From contig NZ_JAPZBC010000001.1 of the NCBI RefSeq assembly GCF_027460265.1, positions 434,001 to 498,000 of the forward strand: a stretch of DNA of 64,000 bases. Direction: 5' to 3'. This document shows, piece after piece, positions 51,408 to 60,223 of the stretch (the first letter of the stretch is position 1; the number at the start of each line of letters is the position of its first letter). The stretch comes from Streptomyces sp. WMMC940 (GTDB lineage Bacteria; Actinomycetota; Actinomycetes; Streptomycetales; Streptomycetaceae). Under the pieces are notes generated by a model, which saw nothing but the letters and a program-made list of their open reading frames with translations, had not been told where the DNA came from and made no database searches. The position numbers and the translations under genes are program-made.

Positions 51408-52591
51408 CGCGCGAGGTCCTTCCAGGGGACGTCCTTGTCGTTGCGGGGTTCGGCGGGCAGTCCGAGCACCCGTTCGGCGACGATGTTGAGCAGCACCTCG
51501 CTGGTGCCGCCCTCGATCGAGTTGCCCTTGGACCGCAGATAGCGGTAGCCCGCGTCACGTCCGGTGAAGTCGACCAGCTCGGGGCGGCGCATGGTCCAGT
51601 CGTCGTACAGCAGGCCCTCGCCGCCGCGGAGTTCCACCTCGAGGCCGCTGATCTCCTGGTTCAGCCGTGCGAAGCCGAGCTTCATGCCCGATCCCTCGGG
51701 GCCCGGCCGGCCCGCGGCCAGCTGCTGGCGCAGTCGTTCGCCGGTGAGCCGGGAGACCTCGGCCTCCACCCAGAGGGTGAGCAGCCGCTGGTGGAGGTCG
51801 TGGGTGCGCAGCTCCGGGCGGTCGCGCCAGGTGCGGGCGACGGGCCCGATCATTCCGCCTTCGCGCGGCAGCCGCATGCCGCCGATGGAGACGCGTTCGT
51901 TCATGAGGGTGGTCTGGGCGACCTTCCAGCCCTCGCCGACGGGCCCGAGGCGGCGGGCGTCGGGGATCCGCACGTCCGTGAGGAAGACCTCGTTGAACTC
52001 GGCCTCGCCGGTGATCTGGCGCAGCGGCCGGACCTCGACGCCCGGGTCGCTCATGTCGCAGAGGAAGTAGGTGATGCCCCGGTGCTTGGGAGCGTCCGGG
52101 TCGCTGCGGGCGATGAGGATGGCCCAGCGGGCGAGGTGCGCGCTGGAGGTCCACACCTTCTGGCCGTTGACCACCCAGTCGCCGCCGGCGCCCTCCCGGA
52201 CGGCGCGGGTGCCGAGAGCGGCCAGGTCGGAGCCGGCGCCGGGTTCGCTGAACAGCTGGCACCAGACCTCCTCGCCGACCCAGAGCGGGCGCAGGAACCG
52301 CCGCTTCTGCTCCTCGGTGCCGTACGCGAGGATCGTGGGCGCCGCCATGCCGAGGCCGATGCCGATCCGGCGGGGGTCGTTGTCGGGGGCGCCGGCGGCT
52401 TCCAGTTCGGCGTCGACGACGGCCTGCAGCGAGCGGGCCGCGCCGAGTCCGCCGAGCCCGGCCGGGTAGTGCACCCAGGCCAGGCCGGCGTCGAAGCGGG
52501 CCCTGAGGAAGTCGGTCCGCCCGGTGGTGGCGGGCGGGTGCGCCGCGAGGAACTCGCGGGTGCGCAGACGCAGTTCGGCGGCGTCGGTCAT
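51404..52591 (-). CDS. Acyl-CoA dehydrogenase, larger subunit-like member
   Basis: 395 residues from ATG 52591. FAD-binding CQLFSEPGAGSDLAAL and WVVNGQKVWTSSAHLARW (residues about 115-150) and GITYFLCDMSDPGVEVRPL are classic. The C-terminal RYLRSKGNSIEGGTSEVLLNIVAERVLGLP is typical. It is the middle gene of a coupled trio (overlaps at 51404-51407 and 52588-52591). Pairing with the shorter dehydrogenase suggests a heterotetramer; substrate not determined. Confidence 0.93.
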   Translation of the reverse strand: MTDAAELRLRTREFLAAHPPATTGRTDFLRARFDAGLAWVHYPAGLGGLGAARSLQAVVDAELEAAGAPDNDPRRIGIGLGMAAPTILAYGTEEQKRRFLRPLWVGEEVWCQLFSEPGAGSDLAALGTRAVREGAGGDWVVNGQKVWTSSAHLARWAILIARSDPDAPKHRGITYFLCDMSDPGVEVRPLRQITGEAEFNEVFLTDVRIPDARRLGPVGEGWKVAQTTLMNERVSIGGMRLPREGGMIGPVARTWRDRPELRTHDLHQRLLTLWVEAEVSRLTGERLRQQLAAGRPGPEGSGMKLGFARLNQEISGLEVELRGGEGLLYDDWTMRRPELVDFTGRDAGYRYLRSKGNSIEGGTSEVLLNIVAERVLGLPAEPRNDKDVPWKDLAR

Positions 52592-53556
52592 GCGGCCGCT
52601 CCTTCCGGGAGGACGACGAGGCGTCCGGTGGTGGTGCCGTCGGCGACGCGCTGGACGGCGTCGGCGGCGTCCTTGAGGGCGACCCGGTCGCTGACGAGGG
52701 GCTTGATCAGCCCCCTGGCCGCCAGGTCGGTGAGCGTCTCGTGGCAGCGGAGCACGGCCCGGGGGTCCTTCCGGTTGTAGAGGCCCCAGTGCAGTCCGAC
52801 GATCGAGTAGTTCTTCACCAGCGCGTGGTTGAGCGCCGGACTGGGGATGCCGCCGCTCGCGAAGCCCACGACGAGGATGCGGCCCTCGAAGGCGACGCAC
52901 TTGGCGGACTTGGCGTACGCGTCGCCGCCGACCGGGTCGTAGACGACGTCGGCACCACGGCCGCCGGTGGCGTCCTTCACCGCCGTGACGATGTCGTCCT
53001 CACGCCGGTCGATGACGTGGTCGCAGCCGAGTTCGCGGGCCACGGCGGCCTTCTCCGGTCCGCCGACGACGCCGATGACACGGGCGCCGGCGGCCTTGCC
53101 GAGCTGTACCGCCGCGCTGCCGACGCCGCCGGACGCCGCGTGCACGAGCAGCGTCTCGCCCTCCTGGAGGTTCGCGCGACGGTGCAGTCCGAACCAGCCC
53201 GTCTGGTAGCCGATGTGCAGTGCCGCGGCCTCGGCGTCGTCGAGGGCGTCGGGTGCGGGGAGCAGCGCGACCTCGTCCGCGACGGCGTACTCGGCGAGCC
53301 CTCCGTACGGCAGGGCCGGAGTGGCGATGACGCGGCGGCCGTCCTCGGTCTCACCGCAGATCTCCACCCCGGGGGTGAAGGGCAGCGGCGGCGTCACCTG
53401 GTAGTGGCCGCGGCAGAGCAGCGCGTCGGGGAAGTTCACGTTGGCGGCCCGCACCCTGAGCAGGACCTGCCCTTCGCCGGGCTCCGGGCGACTGGTCTCC
53501 TCCAGGCGCATCACCTCGCCCGGCTCGCCGTTCCGGTGCACTCGCCATGCCTGCAT
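52588..53556 (-). CDS. Zinc-independent quinone oxidoreductase (QOR-like, MDR superfamily)
   Basis: 322 residues from ATG 53556 (GGAGG 6 bases upstream). MDR family: NFPDALLCRGHYQVTPPLPFTPGVEICG, the NADPH site LLVHAASGGVGSAAVQLGKAAGARVIGVVGG and the C-terminal GRLVVLPEG. Zinc ligands of alcohol dehydrogenases are absent. These enzymes reduce quinones or enoyl groups. First gene of the acyl-CoA operon; an AAGCG-GT-CGCTT palindrome lies 47 bases upstream. It may reduce the unsaturated product or the reverse. Confidence 0.92.
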   Translation of the reverse strand: MQAWRVHRNGEPGEVMRLEETSRPEPGEGQVLLRVRAANVNFPDALLCRGHYQVTPPLPFTPGVEICGETEDGRRVIATPALPYGGLAEYAVADEVALLPAPDALDDAEAAALHIGYQTGWFGLHRRANLQEGETLLVHAASGGVGSAAVQLGKAAGARVIGVVGGPEKAAVARELGCDHVIDRREDDIVTAVKDATGGRGADVVYDPVGGDAYAKSAKCVAFEGRILVVGFASGGIPSPALNHALVKNYSIVGLHWGLYNRKDPRAVLRCHETLTDLAARGLIKPLVSDRVALKDAADAVQRVADGTTTGRLVVLPEGAAA

Positions 53557-53872
53557 TCGGGCCTCCGCGGTGTGTAGGGCGTACCACTGCTCTGCGCATA
53601 CTAAGCGGTCGCTTGCCCTTCTGGGAACAGCCGCTTCCGGCCGGGACGCCCAGCCGCCGGCCCTCCCGGCTCCCGGCCCTGGCTGCTCCGCTCTCCCCCG
53701 GCCGCCGGCCCTTCACTGCGCCCCGCCGGAAGCCCCCGCCGCACGGCGGCAACCGTCGGGCCGCCACCGGCGTCCCGGCCCACGGCCGAACACCCCGCCC
53801 GTGCGGCCGCGTCGCGGGACCGCGGGTCCGGGAGCACGCTGGACAGTAGGCCGTCTCCCGGAGGGCGTGTCC
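53557..53872. other. Divergent intergenic region, 316 bp
   Basis: Carries the operator candidate for the acyl-CoA dehydrogenase operon (53603-53614) and, near 53850-53872, GGAGG for the membrane protein. No gene or RNA is supported in the central part. Confidence 0.45.
53603..53614 (-). promoter_or_regulatory. TetR-type operator for the acyl-CoA dehydrogenase operon
   Basis: AAGCG-GT-CGCTT is a perfect 5-bp palindrome with a 2-base centre, preceded by ACT. The pattern ACTAAGC..GCTTAGT is familiar upstream of actinobacterial fatty-acid and FadE genes. It lies 47 bases before the quinone oxidoreductase ATG, within the expected promoter. No TetR gene is adjacent, so the regulator must be elsewhere. 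Confidence 0.55.
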
Positions 53873-54706
53873 ATGAACGCCATCGCTGACACCGAGGCGG
53901 GGCGCCGTCTCGCCGCATTCTTCGACAACCCCGTCGTCGGGATGCTCCCGTGGATCATGTTCTCGGTCCTGGTCGGCCCCGGCCGGTTCGAGTTCGCCGT
54001 CGGGGTCTCCCTGGCGATCGCCGTCTTCGTCCTCGTCGTGGACCGGCTGAGACGCCCCGGCACGTCGGTCAAGATCCTCGAGGTCTCCGACGTCGTCTTC
54101 TTCGCGGCCCTCACGATCGTCGGCCTCTTCGCCTCGGTGGGTACGCTGCGCTGGCTGGAGACGTACTCCGGGGAGCTCTCCAACTTCGCCCTGGTGGCCA
54201 TCGCCCTCGGTTCGATCGCGGTCCGCGAGCCCTTCACCGTGCAGTACGCGCGCGAACGGGTGGACCGCTCGCTGTGGAACACCCGCGGCTTCCAGCACAC
54301 CAACTACGTGATCACCGCCGTATGGGGACTCGCCTTCCTGGTGGCGGCGGTGGCGGGGCTCATCGGTGACCTCGTGCTGCGCCAGCCGGACAACATCTGG
54401 ACCAACTGGGTCATCCAGATCGGGGCGATCATCGTCGCCCTGCGCTTCACCGAGTGGTACCCCCCTGTCGTACGGGAGCGCATCCACGGCGGCAGGCCGT
54501 CCCGCGGCGGCCCGACGTCCGTGGGCGCCCTGTTCATGCCCTTCGCCGGCTATCTGGTGCCCGTGGGGATCGTCGTGCTCGCCTTCGGCTCCGGGCCGAC
54601 CTGGCTGGGCATCGCCCTGATCGTCCTCGGAGCCCTGCTCGTACGGGCGTTCAAGCTCGACGCGAACGGCGAGCGGGCCACGGAGCCGCGCCGCGATGCC
54701 GACTGA
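53873..54706 (+). CDS. Integral membrane protein beside carotenoid oxygenase
   Basis: 277 residues from ATG 53873 with GGAGG 8 bases upstream. About seven hydrophobic segments with charged loops (VREPFTVQYARERVDRSLWNTRGFQHTNYVITAVWGL), no transporter signature. The protein ends with an Arg/Glu/Asp tail. I do not recognise the family. The carotenoid oxygenase gene starts 82 bases later on the same strand, so an operon is likely and a role with its lipid-soluble substrate or product is possible. Confidence 0.75.
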   Translation: MNAIADTEAGRRLAAFFDNPVVGMLPWIMFSVLVGPGRFEFAVGVSLAIAVFVLVVDRLRRPGTSVKILEVSDVVFFAALTIVGLFASVGTLRWLETYSGELSNFALVAIALGSIAVREPFTVQYARERVDRSLWNTRGFQHTNYVITAVWGLAFLVAAVAGLIGDLVLRQPDNIWTNWVIQIGAIIVALRFTEWYPPVVRERIHGGRPSRGGPTSVGALFMPFAGYLVPVGIVVLAFGSGPTWLGIALIVLGALLVRAFKLDANGERATEPRRDAD

Positions 54707-54788
54707 GCGCCACGGCGTGAACCGTCCGACACCACCGGCCACCACGAGCACCGTCGCCGAGACCCGAGGAACCACCGGGAGATCCGTC

Positions 54789-56234
54789 ATGACCGCGCAC
54801 ACCGCTCCGCCCGCCCCGTTCGACCCGACCCGGGTACCCCATCTCACGGGGCTGTTCGCGCCCGTCACCGAGGAGGTCGACGCGGCCGACCTGGAGGTGT
54901 CCGGCGAGCTGCCGGACGAGCTGGACGGCGTGTATCTGCGCAACGGCCCCAACCCGCGCTTCTCGCCGATCGGTTCGTACCTCTTCCCGATCGACGGCGA
55001 CGGCATGGTGCACGGGGTGTGGCTGTCCGGCGGCAGGGCCCGCTACCGCAACCGCTTCGTCCGCACTCCCGCCCTGCGGGCGGAGGAGAAGGCGGGTCAC
55101 GCGCTGTGGGGCGGCCTGGAGTCCATGATCACGCCCGGCCCCGACGAGGTGGGCCCGGACCTGGCGCACACCTTCAAGGACCTGCCCGACATCAACGTGG
55201 TCCGGCACGCCGGCAGGATCCTGGCGCTCGCCGAGTCGGCGTGCCCGTTCCGGCTCACACCCGGGCTGGGCACCGCGGGGCGGGAGACCTTCGGCGGACG
55301 CCTGCCGGCCGGGATCACCGCCCACCCGAAGATCGACCCCGTCACGGGCGAAATGGCCGTGTTCTGCTACGACATCGAACCGCCCTACCTCACCTGGTCG
55401 TTGATCGGCCCGGACGGCGCGGTGCGACGCGGCCCCACCCCGGTCGAGGGCGCCGACGAACCGATGATGATCCACGACATGGCGTTGACCGACCGCTACC
55501 TCGTGGTGGTGCTCGCACCCGCCTTCTTCGACATCGCGGCGGCCATGCGCGGCGGTTCGCTCCTCGCCTGGCGGCCGGAGCGGGGCACCAGGGTCGCGCT
55601 CATCCCGCGCGACGGCTCACCGGTGCGCTGGGCGCACGACGAGGCGTTCTGGATCTGGCACACGGCGAACGCCTACGACGCCGGGCCCGGTCCGGGGGCC
55701 GAGGTGGTCCTGGAGTACGTGCAGTGGTCGAGGCTGAGCCTCGGACCGGGCGAGCCCGGGGCGGAGCAGGCGAGGAGCGCCCTGGTGCGTGCCGTGCTCG
55801 ACCCCGCCTCGGGCACGATGCGGCGTACGGTCCTCGACGAGGCGCGGCTGGAATTCCCGCGCATCGACGACCGGAGCCTCGGCAGGCGGCACCGGCGCAT
55901 CGCCATCGCCACGGAGTCGGGCACGCTGGACCTGCTGCCCGGCGAGTACGACGGGATCTCCTGGTACGACACCTCGGCGCCGTCGGACGGCGGGGTGCGG
56001 AAGTGGTTCGCCGGGGACGACTCGGTCGGCGAGCCGGTGTTCGCGCCCTCGCCGGGTCGGACGGGCGACGACCGGGGCCACTGGCTGGTGTTCGCGACCG
56101 ACCGCACCGACGGGACCTCCCGGCTGCTGGTCTTCCCCGCGGAGGATCCCGCCTCGGGCCCGGTCGCCCGGGTGCGGATCCCCGTACGGGTCCCGCTCGG
56201 GCTGCACGGCGCCTGGCTGCCCACGGAGGAATGA
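54789..56234 (+). CDS. Carotenoid oxygenase (CCD/RPE65 family)
   Basis: 481 residues from ATG 54789 (GGGAG 7 bases upstream). The four iron-binding histidines lie in HPKIDPVTGE (about 200), MIHDMALTDRY (about 242), IWHTANAYD (about 312) and LHGAWLP (about 475); VYLRNGPNPRF near the N terminus and a Glu-rich second shell (GADEPMMIHD) are also typical. These enzymes cleave C=C bonds in carotenoids, stilbenes or lignans using Fe(II) and O2. No crt genes are in the window, so the substrate comes from elsewhere or is a stilbene/isoeugenol-type compound. Confidence 0.93.
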   Translation: MTAHTAPPAPFDPTRVPHLTGLFAPVTEEVDAADLEVSGELPDELDGVYLRNGPNPRFSPIGSYLFPIDGDGMVHGVWLSGGRARYRNRFVRTPALRAEEKAGHALWGGLESMITPGPDEVGPDLAHTFKDLPDINVVRHAGRILALAESACPFRLTPGLGTAGRETFGGRLPAGITAHPKIDPVTGEMAVFCYDIEPPYLTWSLIGPDGAVRRGPTPVEGADEPMMIHDMALTDRYLVVVLAPAFFDIAAAMRGGSLLAWRPERGTRVALIPRDGSPVRWAHDEAFWIWHTANAYDAGPGPGAEVVLEYVQWSRLSLGPGEPGAEQARSALVRAVLDPASGTMRRTVLDEARLEFPRIDDRSLGRRHRRIAIATESGTLDLLPGEYDGISWYDTSAPSDGGVRKWFAGDDSVGEPVFAPSPGRTGDDRGHWLVFATDRTDGTSRLLVFPAEDPASGPVARVRIPVRVPLGLHGAWLPTEE

Positions 56235-56240
56235 GGGGCC

Positions 56241-56270
56241 GTCCCGGGAACCTCCCGGCCGGTCCGGGAC
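56241..56270 (+). terminator. Terminator candidate after the carotenoid oxygenase
   Basis: GTCCCGG (56241-56247) and CCGGGAC (56264-56270) form a 7-bp stem with a 16-base loop, directly after the stop. Confidence 0.45.
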
Positions 56271-56428
56271 ACCGCCGGCCCGTCGGGGTGCCGGTCCGGG
56301 CCGCTCCGCGGTCGCCCCAGAGCACCTCCGCAGCCCGGCGGAGAGCTGCGCCTCGGCGTCCCGAGGCACACCGGACCGGCGCCTCGGGACGAGCCGGTGT
56401 GGCCGGTCGCCGGGGCGGGCGCCGAGTG

Positions 56429-56632
56429 CGCCACCGCGACCACAACGCAGCCCGCAACATCGTCTTCGAAGGACGCCGAATCGTCGCCGCCGGACGGGCG
56501 GAGACTCCAAACGCCTGTGGAGCGCCGGTAAGACGGGCAGCAGTGCCCGCACAGCGCGGTGAAGCAGGAAGCTCCCGGAAGGGTCACACGACCCCGGCCG
56601 GAATCCCCGACTCCAGGCCGGGGAGCACGTCA
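56429..56632 (+). mobile_element. Remnant of IS200/IS605-type tnpB 3' end
   Basis: The plus-strand frame encodes HRDHNAARNIVFEGRRIVAAG, the conserved end of TnpB (DxN region with Zn-finger-proximal Asp), then NACGAPVRR and GEAGSSRKGHTTPAGIPDSRPG, which I recall from Streptomyces tnpB C-terminal tails. A hairpin (CCCCG at 56605-56609 with CCGGGG at 56618-56623) just before 56630 resembles the element's right end. No TnpA, no upstream TnpB and no left end were seen. The right end touches the stop codon of the PIG-L gene. The stretch may also hold the 3' end of an old guide (omega) RNA, which is not provable here. Confidence 0.75.
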
Positions 56633-57385
56633 ACGGCCGAAGAGTTCGAAGGCCACCGCCGGCACCCCGCCGAACCGGGGCGCCACCGACTGCGCGTTGC
56701 CCACCAGGAACTCCCGGCAGTACGCCTCCGGGTCCCTGTCCGTCAGAACCTCGATGTAGCTGCGGTGCTGCAGCAGCGACCGCACCGAGCGCTCGAGTCC
56801 GGCCGTGGCGTCCACGGCGTGGGTCGGGGTCGACGAGCCGGCGATCGCCACCCACCGGACGCCGCTCCAGGGCCGGAGGCCGTGCTCGGTGAGCAGTTCG
56901 GGGAAGATCCAGCGGTTGCCGGCGTCACCGGCGGCGTCCAGCACGGCCCTGCCAACGGCTCGATGGTCCGGCGAGTTCCAGGCGCCGCCGACGGCCGGGC
57001 CCCAGGTGTCGCGGTGGTTGAGGGTGACGACCAGTTCGGGGCGGTGCCGACGGATCGCGGCCGCGATGTCGCGGCGCAGCGCCGTGCCGTACTCGATGAC
57101 GCCGTCCCGGTGGTCGAGGAACTCGACGGCGCTCACGCCGACGACCGCGGCGCTCGCCCGCTGCTCACGCTCGCGCAGCGGGCCGCACTCGGCGGGGTCG
57201 ACGGTGTCGATCCCGGCCTCGCCCCGGGTGGCGAGCAGGTACGTCACCTCCTTGCCCGCGTCGGTCCAGCCGGCGACGGCCGCGGCGCAGCCGTACTCGA
57301 GGTCGTCCGGGTGGGCGACGACGGCGAGAGCCCGCTGCCAGTCGTCCGGTACGGGCGCGAGCTGAGGTTCGGTCAGTTCGGTCAT
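56630..57385 (-). CDS. PIG-L/LmbE-family deacetylase
   Basis: 251 residues from ATG 57385; the open frame upstream has no homology. VVAHPDDLEYGCA has the HPDD zinc motif (H, D), AWNSPDHRAVG supplies the second His, and TLNHRDTW is typical. Family members deacetylate N-acetylglucosamine conjugates, including mycothiol intermediates (MshB, Mca) or glycopeptide sugars. The substrate is open; a mycothiol-related role is only an analogy. Its stop is 2-3 bases from the tnpB remnant. The alpha/beta hydrolase gene starts upstream on the same strand. Confidence 0.9.
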   Translation of the reverse strand: MTELTEPQLAPVPDDWQRALAVVAHPDDLEYGCAAAVAGWTDAGKEVTYLLATRGEAGIDTVDPAECGPLREREQRASAAVVGVSAVEFLDHRDGVIEYGTALRRDIAAAIRRHRPELVVTLNHRDTWGPAVGGAWNSPDHRAVGRAVLDAAGDAGNRWIFPELLTEHGLRPWSGVRWVAIAGSSTPTHAVDATAGLERSVRSLLQHRSYIEVLTDRDPEAYCREFLVGNAQSVAPRFGGVPAVAFELFGR

Positions 57386-57489
57386 ACGGGCAGCGTATCC
57401 GCGGTGGCCGCGCGTCCCGGCGGCATCCACGGGCGCCGGTGGGGAGTCGCCGCCGTCCCCGCCCGCCGGCGCCGGATCGCGGCGCCTCG

Positions 57490-58788
57490 TCACACCTCGT
57501 CGCGGACCAGGGCGAGCAGCCGGTCGAGCACACGGGAGCCGGACGCCCGCACGCCGTCGTGCTCGTACTCGTCGGTGACCCAGGTGCGCAGTCCGCGGAT
57601 GGCGCGGGCGGTCGCGAGGGAGTGGGCGGTGTCGACGTACATGTCGTCGTGGTAGACGGCCGCGGCGACCGGGACCTCGTTGGCCGCCAGGCGCTCGGTG
57701 TCGTACAGCGCGGGCCAGTCGGTGCGGGCGGCCAGGATCTCGGCGGCGGCGCGCAGGGGGCGCAGGGCGGGGTCGGTCTCGAAGTGCCAGGGGTGGACGG
57801 ACTCGCCGGTGAAGAGCAGCGGTCCGTCCCCCGCCAGCGCCTTCCCCGCGTCGAACTGCGGGAACTCGGCGCGCACCCGCTCGGCCGCCCAGGCCGTGGG
57901 GGCCTGGCCCTGGGCGTAGATGGCCTCGTGGAGGACGGCGTACAGCGGATGGGCCGCGTATGAGAGCGCGGTGAGGACGCCCTGCCGGAAGGCGTCGGAG
58001 AGTTCTTCGCCGTCGGCCGTGCGGACGAAGGCGTTCTCCAGCAGGTAGTGGAGCTGGTGGCCGCCGTCGCCGGTGCCGAGCTGGATCCCCAGCGACTGGA
58101 ACGCCTCGGGGGTGAGGACGTAACCGCCGGGCAGGACGGTCCGCCGGGCGGCGAGGTGTTCGGCGATCCGCCGGGCACGCTCGACGTCCTGCGGGTACCG
58201 GGCGTAGTGGGCGTCGTTCTTGCGCTGGACGCGGGGGTACGCGGCGCGGTAGACGTCCTCGGCCCCGGCGTCCAACGAGGGCAGGCCGCCGGTGATCAGG
58301 ACCGCCTTCAGCCCTTCCGGGGCCGTCGAGAGGTAGTGGGTGGCGCAGAATCCGCCGAAACTCTGGCCGAGGACGGTCCAGCGCGCACCACCGGTCAACC
58401 GTGCGCGGACGGCTTCGCAGTCCCGGACGATGCTGTCGGCCCGGAAGTGCGAGAGGTAGCGGGCCTGCTCCTCGGGGCCGCCGCGCAGGGGCAGGGTCTG
58501 CCGGTTGGCGGGCGAGGACAGTCCGGTGCCGCGCTGGTCGAGGAGGAGGACGCGGAACTCCTGCACCGCGCGTACCAGCCAGGCCTGCCTGCCGGGGAAG
58601 CGCCGCGCCCCGAAGCCGGGTCCGCCCTCCAGGTACACCAGCCAGGGCAGGTCCGCTCCCACCCGGCTGCTGGAGACGACCTCACGTCCGTAGAGGGCTA
58701 TCTGCTCCCCCGAGGGGTCGGCGTGGTCGAGGGGAACGGTGAAGTGGCGGTCCGTGAGGACGAGGCCCGGCTGCCGGTAGCTGGTCAC
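57490..58788 (-). CDS. Proline iminopeptidase-like alpha/beta hydrolase
   Basis: 432 residues from ATG 58788. VYLEGGPGFGARRF (oxyanion loop, GGPG of the S33 family) and VLGQSFGGFCATHYL (nucleophile Ser in GQSFGG) are the S33 prolyl aminopeptidase hallmarks; the C-terminal DMYVDTAHS may hold the Asp/His. A helical cap (about 180-330) is larger than in small hydrolases. Cytoplasmic. It cleaves an N-terminal proline or a related amide. The gene is followed at 105 bases by the PIG-L gene, perhaps in one transcript. Confidence 0.9.
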   Translation of the reverse strand: MTSYRQPGLVLTDRHFTVPLDHADPSGEQIALYGREVVSSSRVGADLPWLVYLEGGPGFGARRFPGRQAWLVRAVQEFRVLLLDQRGTGLSSPANRQTLPLRGGPEEQARYLSHFRADSIVRDCEAVRARLTGGARWTVLGQSFGGFCATHYLSTAPEGLKAVLITGGLPSLDAGAEDVYRAAYPRVQRKNDAHYARYPQDVERARRIAEHLAARRTVLPGGYVLTPEAFQSLGIQLGTGDGGHQLHYLLENAFVRTADGEELSDAFRQGVLTALSYAAHPLYAVLHEAIYAQGQAPTAWAAERVRAEFPQFDAGKALAGDGPLLFTGESVHPWHFETDPALRPLRAAAEILAARTDWPALYDTERLAANEVPVAAAVYHDDMYVDTAHSLATARAIRGLRTWVTDEYEHDGVRASGSRVLDRLLALVRDEV

Positions 58789-59007
58789 TGCGCGCTCCTG
58801 CCGTGTGGTCGCTGATGGTGCGTTCCCCGCCCGCCCAGTGCATCACACGGGCGGGCGGGGGTCGCACCGAGGACCAGCCGACCGGGAAGCCGCCCGGGGT
58901 CCCGACGGGTCGGGAAGCGACGCCGTTGAGCACGCCGACCGCTGTGGGGCCGCCGGCCCGGGTGCGGCCCGTGTGCGCACCGCGCGCGGCGCGCCTAGCG
59001 TGGACGC

Positions 59008-60171
59008 ATGATCCGGTTCGAGGAGGTCGGCAAGGTCTACCCGGACGGGACGGCCGCCGTGGACGGGCTGTCCTTCGAGGTCGCCGAGGGCGAACTGGTC
59101 ACGCTCGTCGGCCCGTCCGGCTGCGGCAAGACCACCACCATGATGATGGTCAACCGGCTGATCGAACCCACGTCCGGGCGGATCCTGGTGGGAGGCGAGG
59201 ACATCTCCCGGGTCGACCCGGTCCGGCTGCGCCGCCGGATCGGCTACGTCATCCAGCAGGTCGGCCTCTTCCCGCACCGGACGGTCCTCGACAACACCGC
59301 GACCGTGCCGTCGCTGCTGGGCTGGAAGAGGCGCCGGGCCCGGGACCGGGCCGCCGAGCTCCTCGATCTGGTGGGCCTCGACCCGAAGACCTTCGGAGAC
59401 CGCTACCCCGAGCAGCTCTCGGGCGGCCAGCGCCAGCGGGTCGGGGTAGCCCGGGCGCTGGCGGCGGACCCTCCGGTGCTGCTGATGGACGAGCCGTTCG
59501 GCGCGGTGGACCCGGTGGTGCGGGAGCGGCTGCAGAACGAGTTCCTGAACCTCCAGGCGACGGTCCGCAAGACGGTGCTGCTCGTCACCCACGACATCGA
59601 GGAGGCGGTGCGGATGGGCGATCGCATCGCCGTGTACGGGCAGGGGCGCATCGAGCAGTTCGACACGCCGGGCGCGGTGCTCGGCACGCCCGCGACCGAC
59701 TACGTGGCCGGGTTCGTGGGCGCGGACCGGGGGCTGAAGCGGCTCTCGGTGACCTGGATCGAGGAGGACGGCCTGGAGCAGCCGCCGATCGCGCGTCCGG
59801 ACGAGCCGGCCGGCGCCGCGGCCGGCCGGCTGCGGGGGGCGGACGCGCGCTGGGCGGTCGTGCTCGACGCCGGGGGCGATCTGCACGGCTGGGTGTCGGC
59901 CGAGTCCCTGGCCCGGGCCGGTGACCGCGGCACGGTCGGCGATCTGGCGCGCCGGATGGAGGCGTGGGTGCCGCTGGGGGCGCCGCTGAAGCAGGCGTTC
60001 AGCGAGATGCTGCAGCACGACGCGGGATGGGTGGCCGTGGTGGACGGGAGCCGTTTCGTGGGGGTGCTGACCCCGGCGAAACTCCACGAGGCACTGCGCC
60101 GTTCGGTGGACGCCGAGGCCCGGGGAGTGGCCAGGGACCAGGTGGACTTCGACTCGGTGGCAGACGCCTGA
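59008..60171 (+). CDS. Osmoprotectant (glycine betaine) ABC transporter ATP-binding protein
   Basis: 387 residues. ATP site: GPSGCGKTT (about 32-40), signature LSGGQRQRVGVARAL, Walker B LLMDEPFGAVDP and VTHDIEEAVRMGDRI. The C-terminal part (after about 245) holds two CBS-type stretches (VVLDAGGDLHGWVS and GWVAVVDGSRFVGVLTP), which in OpuA-type transporters sense ionic strength. Its partner genes are on the other strand and end 53 bp away (60224), so it is not in their transcript. The start ATG 59008 has no obvious ribosome site. Confidence 0.93.
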   Translation: MIRFEEVGKVYPDGTAAVDGLSFEVAEGELVTLVGPSGCGKTTTMMMVNRLIEPTSGRILVGGEDISRVDPVRLRRRIGYVIQQVGLFPHRTVLDNTATVPSLLGWKRRRARDRAAELLDLVGLDPKTFGDRYPEQLSGGQRQRVGVARALAADPPVLLMDEPFGAVDPVVRERLQNEFLNLQATVRKTVLLVTHDIEEAVRMGDRIAVYGQGRIEQFDTPGAVLGTPATDYVAGFVGADRGLKRLSVTWIEEDGLEQPPIARPDEPAGAAAGRLRGADARWAVVLDAGGDLHGWVSAESLARAGDRGTVGDLARRMEAWVPLGAPLKQAFSEMLQHDAGWVAVVDGSRFVGVLTPAKLHEALRRSVDAEARGVARDQVDFDSVADA

Positions 60172-60223
60172 ACCACCCGGGGAGCGGCCGCCCGCGCCGC
60201 CCTGGAGAGGAGCGGCACGCGGA

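Noticed and set aside
47709..51542. A 1277-codon plus-strand open frame
   Set aside because: It is antisense to the beta-lactamase-like, decayed phosphodiesterase and acyl-CoA dehydrogenase genes and has a biased, structureless composition.
53950..54369. Rhodopsin-type membrane protein beside the carotenoid oxygenase
   Set aside because: No opsin retinal-lysine motif was recognised in the last helix, so this name is not supported.
55019..57655. An 878-codon plus-strand open frame
   Set aside because: It is a shadow of the carotenoid oxygenase and PIG-L genes; only the 56429-56632 part (tnpB remnant) is meaningful.
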